A DNA stretch of 32,251 nt from a virus: IMG/VR virus record IMGVR_UViG_3300035212_000301, positions 1-32,251 of that record, one strand, 5' to 3'. The translations under genes were made by a program, and so were the position numbers. The notes beneath the pieces are model-generated. The model had not been told where the DNA came from, ran no database searches, and worked only from the letters and a program-made list of their open reading frames with translations. Below, piece after piece: positions 31,163-32,251 of this stretch. Each line of letters starts with the position of its first letter. Position 1 is the first letter of the stretch.

Positions 31163-31507
31163 ATGTTTAAAACAATTAAAGAATTCTTCCTAGGCAAGCC
31201 AGTTGAAACACCGGCAGCACCCAAGGTTGAAGAAACAAAGCCTGTACATGCAAATGATGTGGTACTACAACCGGTAGTTGAGGAAGTGCAACCAGTAGTA
31301 GAAGCTAAGGTTGATCCGGTTTCAGTCGCATTAGATTTAGAACCAATGGATTTTGCAACCGCTACTACTCCGGTAACTGCTAAGACGCCGCGTAAACCAC
31401 GTGCTCCTAAAGCTGTGGTTGCAACTCCGGCAAAAGCCACAAAGCCTAAAGCAGAAAAAACTGCACCAAAAAAGGTAGCAGTAATTAAAGCAAAGAAGGT
31501 AAAATAA
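31163..31507 (+). CDS. small protein with histone-H1-like basic tail
   Basis: 114 aa. The N-terminus MFKTIKEFFLGKPVETPAAP is an amphipathic helix. A Val/Glu/Pro-rich acidic middle follows (about 25-72), then a Lys/Ala/Pro-rich tail (about 74-114) with TPRKPRAPKAVV, ATPAKATKPKAEK and IKAKKVK. The tail composition is that of histone H1 and bacterial H1-like proteins, which bind DNA by charge. It could compact DNA, bind host nucleic acid or anchor to a membrane through the helix. AAGGAG lies 6 bases before the ATG and a strong terminator follows. It is a plus-strand gene between two minus-strand units. Confidence 0.75.
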   Translation: MFKTIKEFFLGKPVETPAAPKVEETKPVHANDVVLQPVVEEVQPVVEAKVDPVSVALDLEPMDFATATTPVTAKTPRKPRAPKAVVATPAKATKPKAEKTAPKKVAVIKAKKVK

Positions 31508-31532
31508 AAAAGGGCTCCGAGAGCCCTTTTTT
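31506..31532. terminator. bidirectional terminator between the H1-like gene and uvdE
   Basis: Perfect 12-bp stem (AAAAAAGGGCTC 31506-31517, GAGCCCTTTTTT 31521-31532) with a 3-base loop. It has a GC core and a T-run on both strands, so it should stop transcription from both convergent genes. The stop codons of both genes overlap it. Confidence 0.92.
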
Positions 31533-32251
31533 AATTGGTTAAACTGTAATCGTACAGTGTTTTAGAAGCTAGGTTTTTAGCTTTAGACTCGCACATAATG
31601 TCAAAGTCTTTTCTAAAAGTCAATGCCCAATCATTAACAGACTTGTTCCAATAGAAGTTGCTGTGTGCTCGCATCTTCTGTTTTTTGTAGCCGTTCTCTA
31701 GCAATAATGCATGATCAGGTAACGTAATTGGACAATGCCCTATTAACACATCTTCTCGGCTGACTGAATAATGAATAACAGGACGAACGCCACGCCACGA
31801 TTCAATCACACGCTGACATCTATCGTCGGTGGCTTGAATGTAGTCTCCTGTACGGATCCAGTGGTGGTGTATATCAAGTACGAGGGCACAATGTTTTGCG
31901 AGTTCGATACTTGAGTCGATTCCCCAACAGTTTTCGTCGTTTTCGATTGTGATGCAGTTTCTTGCTTCTGGGGATAACTTTCCCAATGCGTCAATGATGC
32001 CTTCGGGGCCGCGTTTACCCGAGATGTGAACATTGATTTTAAGATCTTGGAAGGTCTTACCGAATCCCATCCAGCGGGCCATATCCACATGATATTCAAA
32101 CTCCTCAATTGAACGTTCTACAATGCCGGGATTTTCACTAGCCAGCACAGTAAACTGACCAGGATGAAATGACAAGCGAACGTTATTAGTGCGAGCCAAA
32201 GCACCCACTTGGGCGAAGTGCTTTTCCGCATAAGCACGAACGTCTGGTAGA
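31531..32251 (-). CDS. UvdE/UVDE-family UV-damage endonuclease (5' end beyond window)
   Basis: About 240 codons are visible and the frame stays open to the window edge, with LPDVRAYAEKHFAQ before an internal GTG at 32208, so the true start lies outside. Family motifs of this TIM-barrel metal enzyme are present: RLSFHPGQFTVLASE, KINVHISGKRG, TIENDENCWGID, LVLDIHHHW and VIHYSVSRED, with the His and Glu metal ligands. UvdE cuts DNA on the 5' side of UV photoproducts. A repair enzyme suits a phage of sunlit water. It shares a terminator with the convergent H1-like gene. Confidence 0.9.
   Translation of the reverse strand, partial: LPDVRAYAEKHFAQVGALARTNNVRLSFHPGQFTVLASENPGIVERSIEEFEYHVDMARWMGFGKTFQDLKINVHISGKRGPEGIIDALGKLSPEARNCITIENDENCWGIDSSIELAKHCALVLDIHHHWIRTGDYIQATDDRCQRVIESWRGVRPVIHYSVSREDVLIGHCPITLPDHALLLENGYKKQKMRAHSNFYWNKSVNDWALTFRKDFDIMCESKAKNLASKTLYDYSLTN

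Overview
The window looks like part of the genome of a T4-like (myovirus) phage of an aquatic Gram-negative bacterium. The evidence is a T4 gp44-type clamp loader, PhoH, a gp31/GroES-like co-chaperonin, MazG, peptide deformylase, a UvdE-type repair endonuclease, T4-style late boxes (NATAAATA) and a block of giant fibre genes. Inner- and outer-membrane spanins imply an outer membrane in the host. The DNA is AT-rich and packed: there is no gene-free stretch above about 170 bases, and no tRNA, IS element, CRISPR array or integrase was seen. The phage lineage and host are inferences; no database search was possible.

Layout. (1) 1-1430, minus: a proteostasis trio of dnaJ/cbpA-like, peptide deformylase and the start of a ClpA/ClpB-type gene. 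It is read from a perfect sigma-70 promoter that overlaps a hairpin. (2) 1483-5518, minus: two conserved late genes, a tiny CxxC ORF, then a lysis cassette (GH19 endolysin, i-spanin, o-spanin, DUF4337-like membrane protein, holin, small exported protein), read from a T4-type late promoter. (3) 5627-6367, plus: phoH with a TTG start. (4) 6445-12743, minus: replication, nucleotide and small accessory genes: clamp loader, several unknowns, a zinc-ribbon-like protein, metallophosphoesterase, nucleotidyltransferase, tiny membrane and Cys-rich proteins, MazG, cpn10 and a truncated DnaE-like protein. Many of these are joined by 1- or 4-base start/stop overlaps. (5) 12736-31001, minus: about 18 kb of fibre and virion-surface genes, comprising a 2161-aa fibre, a 909-aa Ig-like protein, three collagen-like proteins, a subtilisin-type protease and two smaller structural proteins. 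(6) 31163-31507, plus: a small protein with a histone-H1-like basic tail. (7) 31531 to the end, minus: UvdE, cut by the window edge.

How the parts fit. Late transcription probably starts at NATAAATA boxes 18-29 bases upstream of late genes. Host-type sigma-70 promoters drive dnaJ-def-clp and the segment below mazG. In both sigma-70 cases a promoter hexamer lies in or against the loop of a hairpin that appears to terminate the preceding gene, and the next start codon follows with little or no leader. Other notable items are the DnaE-like protein that ends before the polymerase catalytic aspartates, the protease embedded in the fibre block, and the Gly-Ala-Thr-rich collagen-like fibres.
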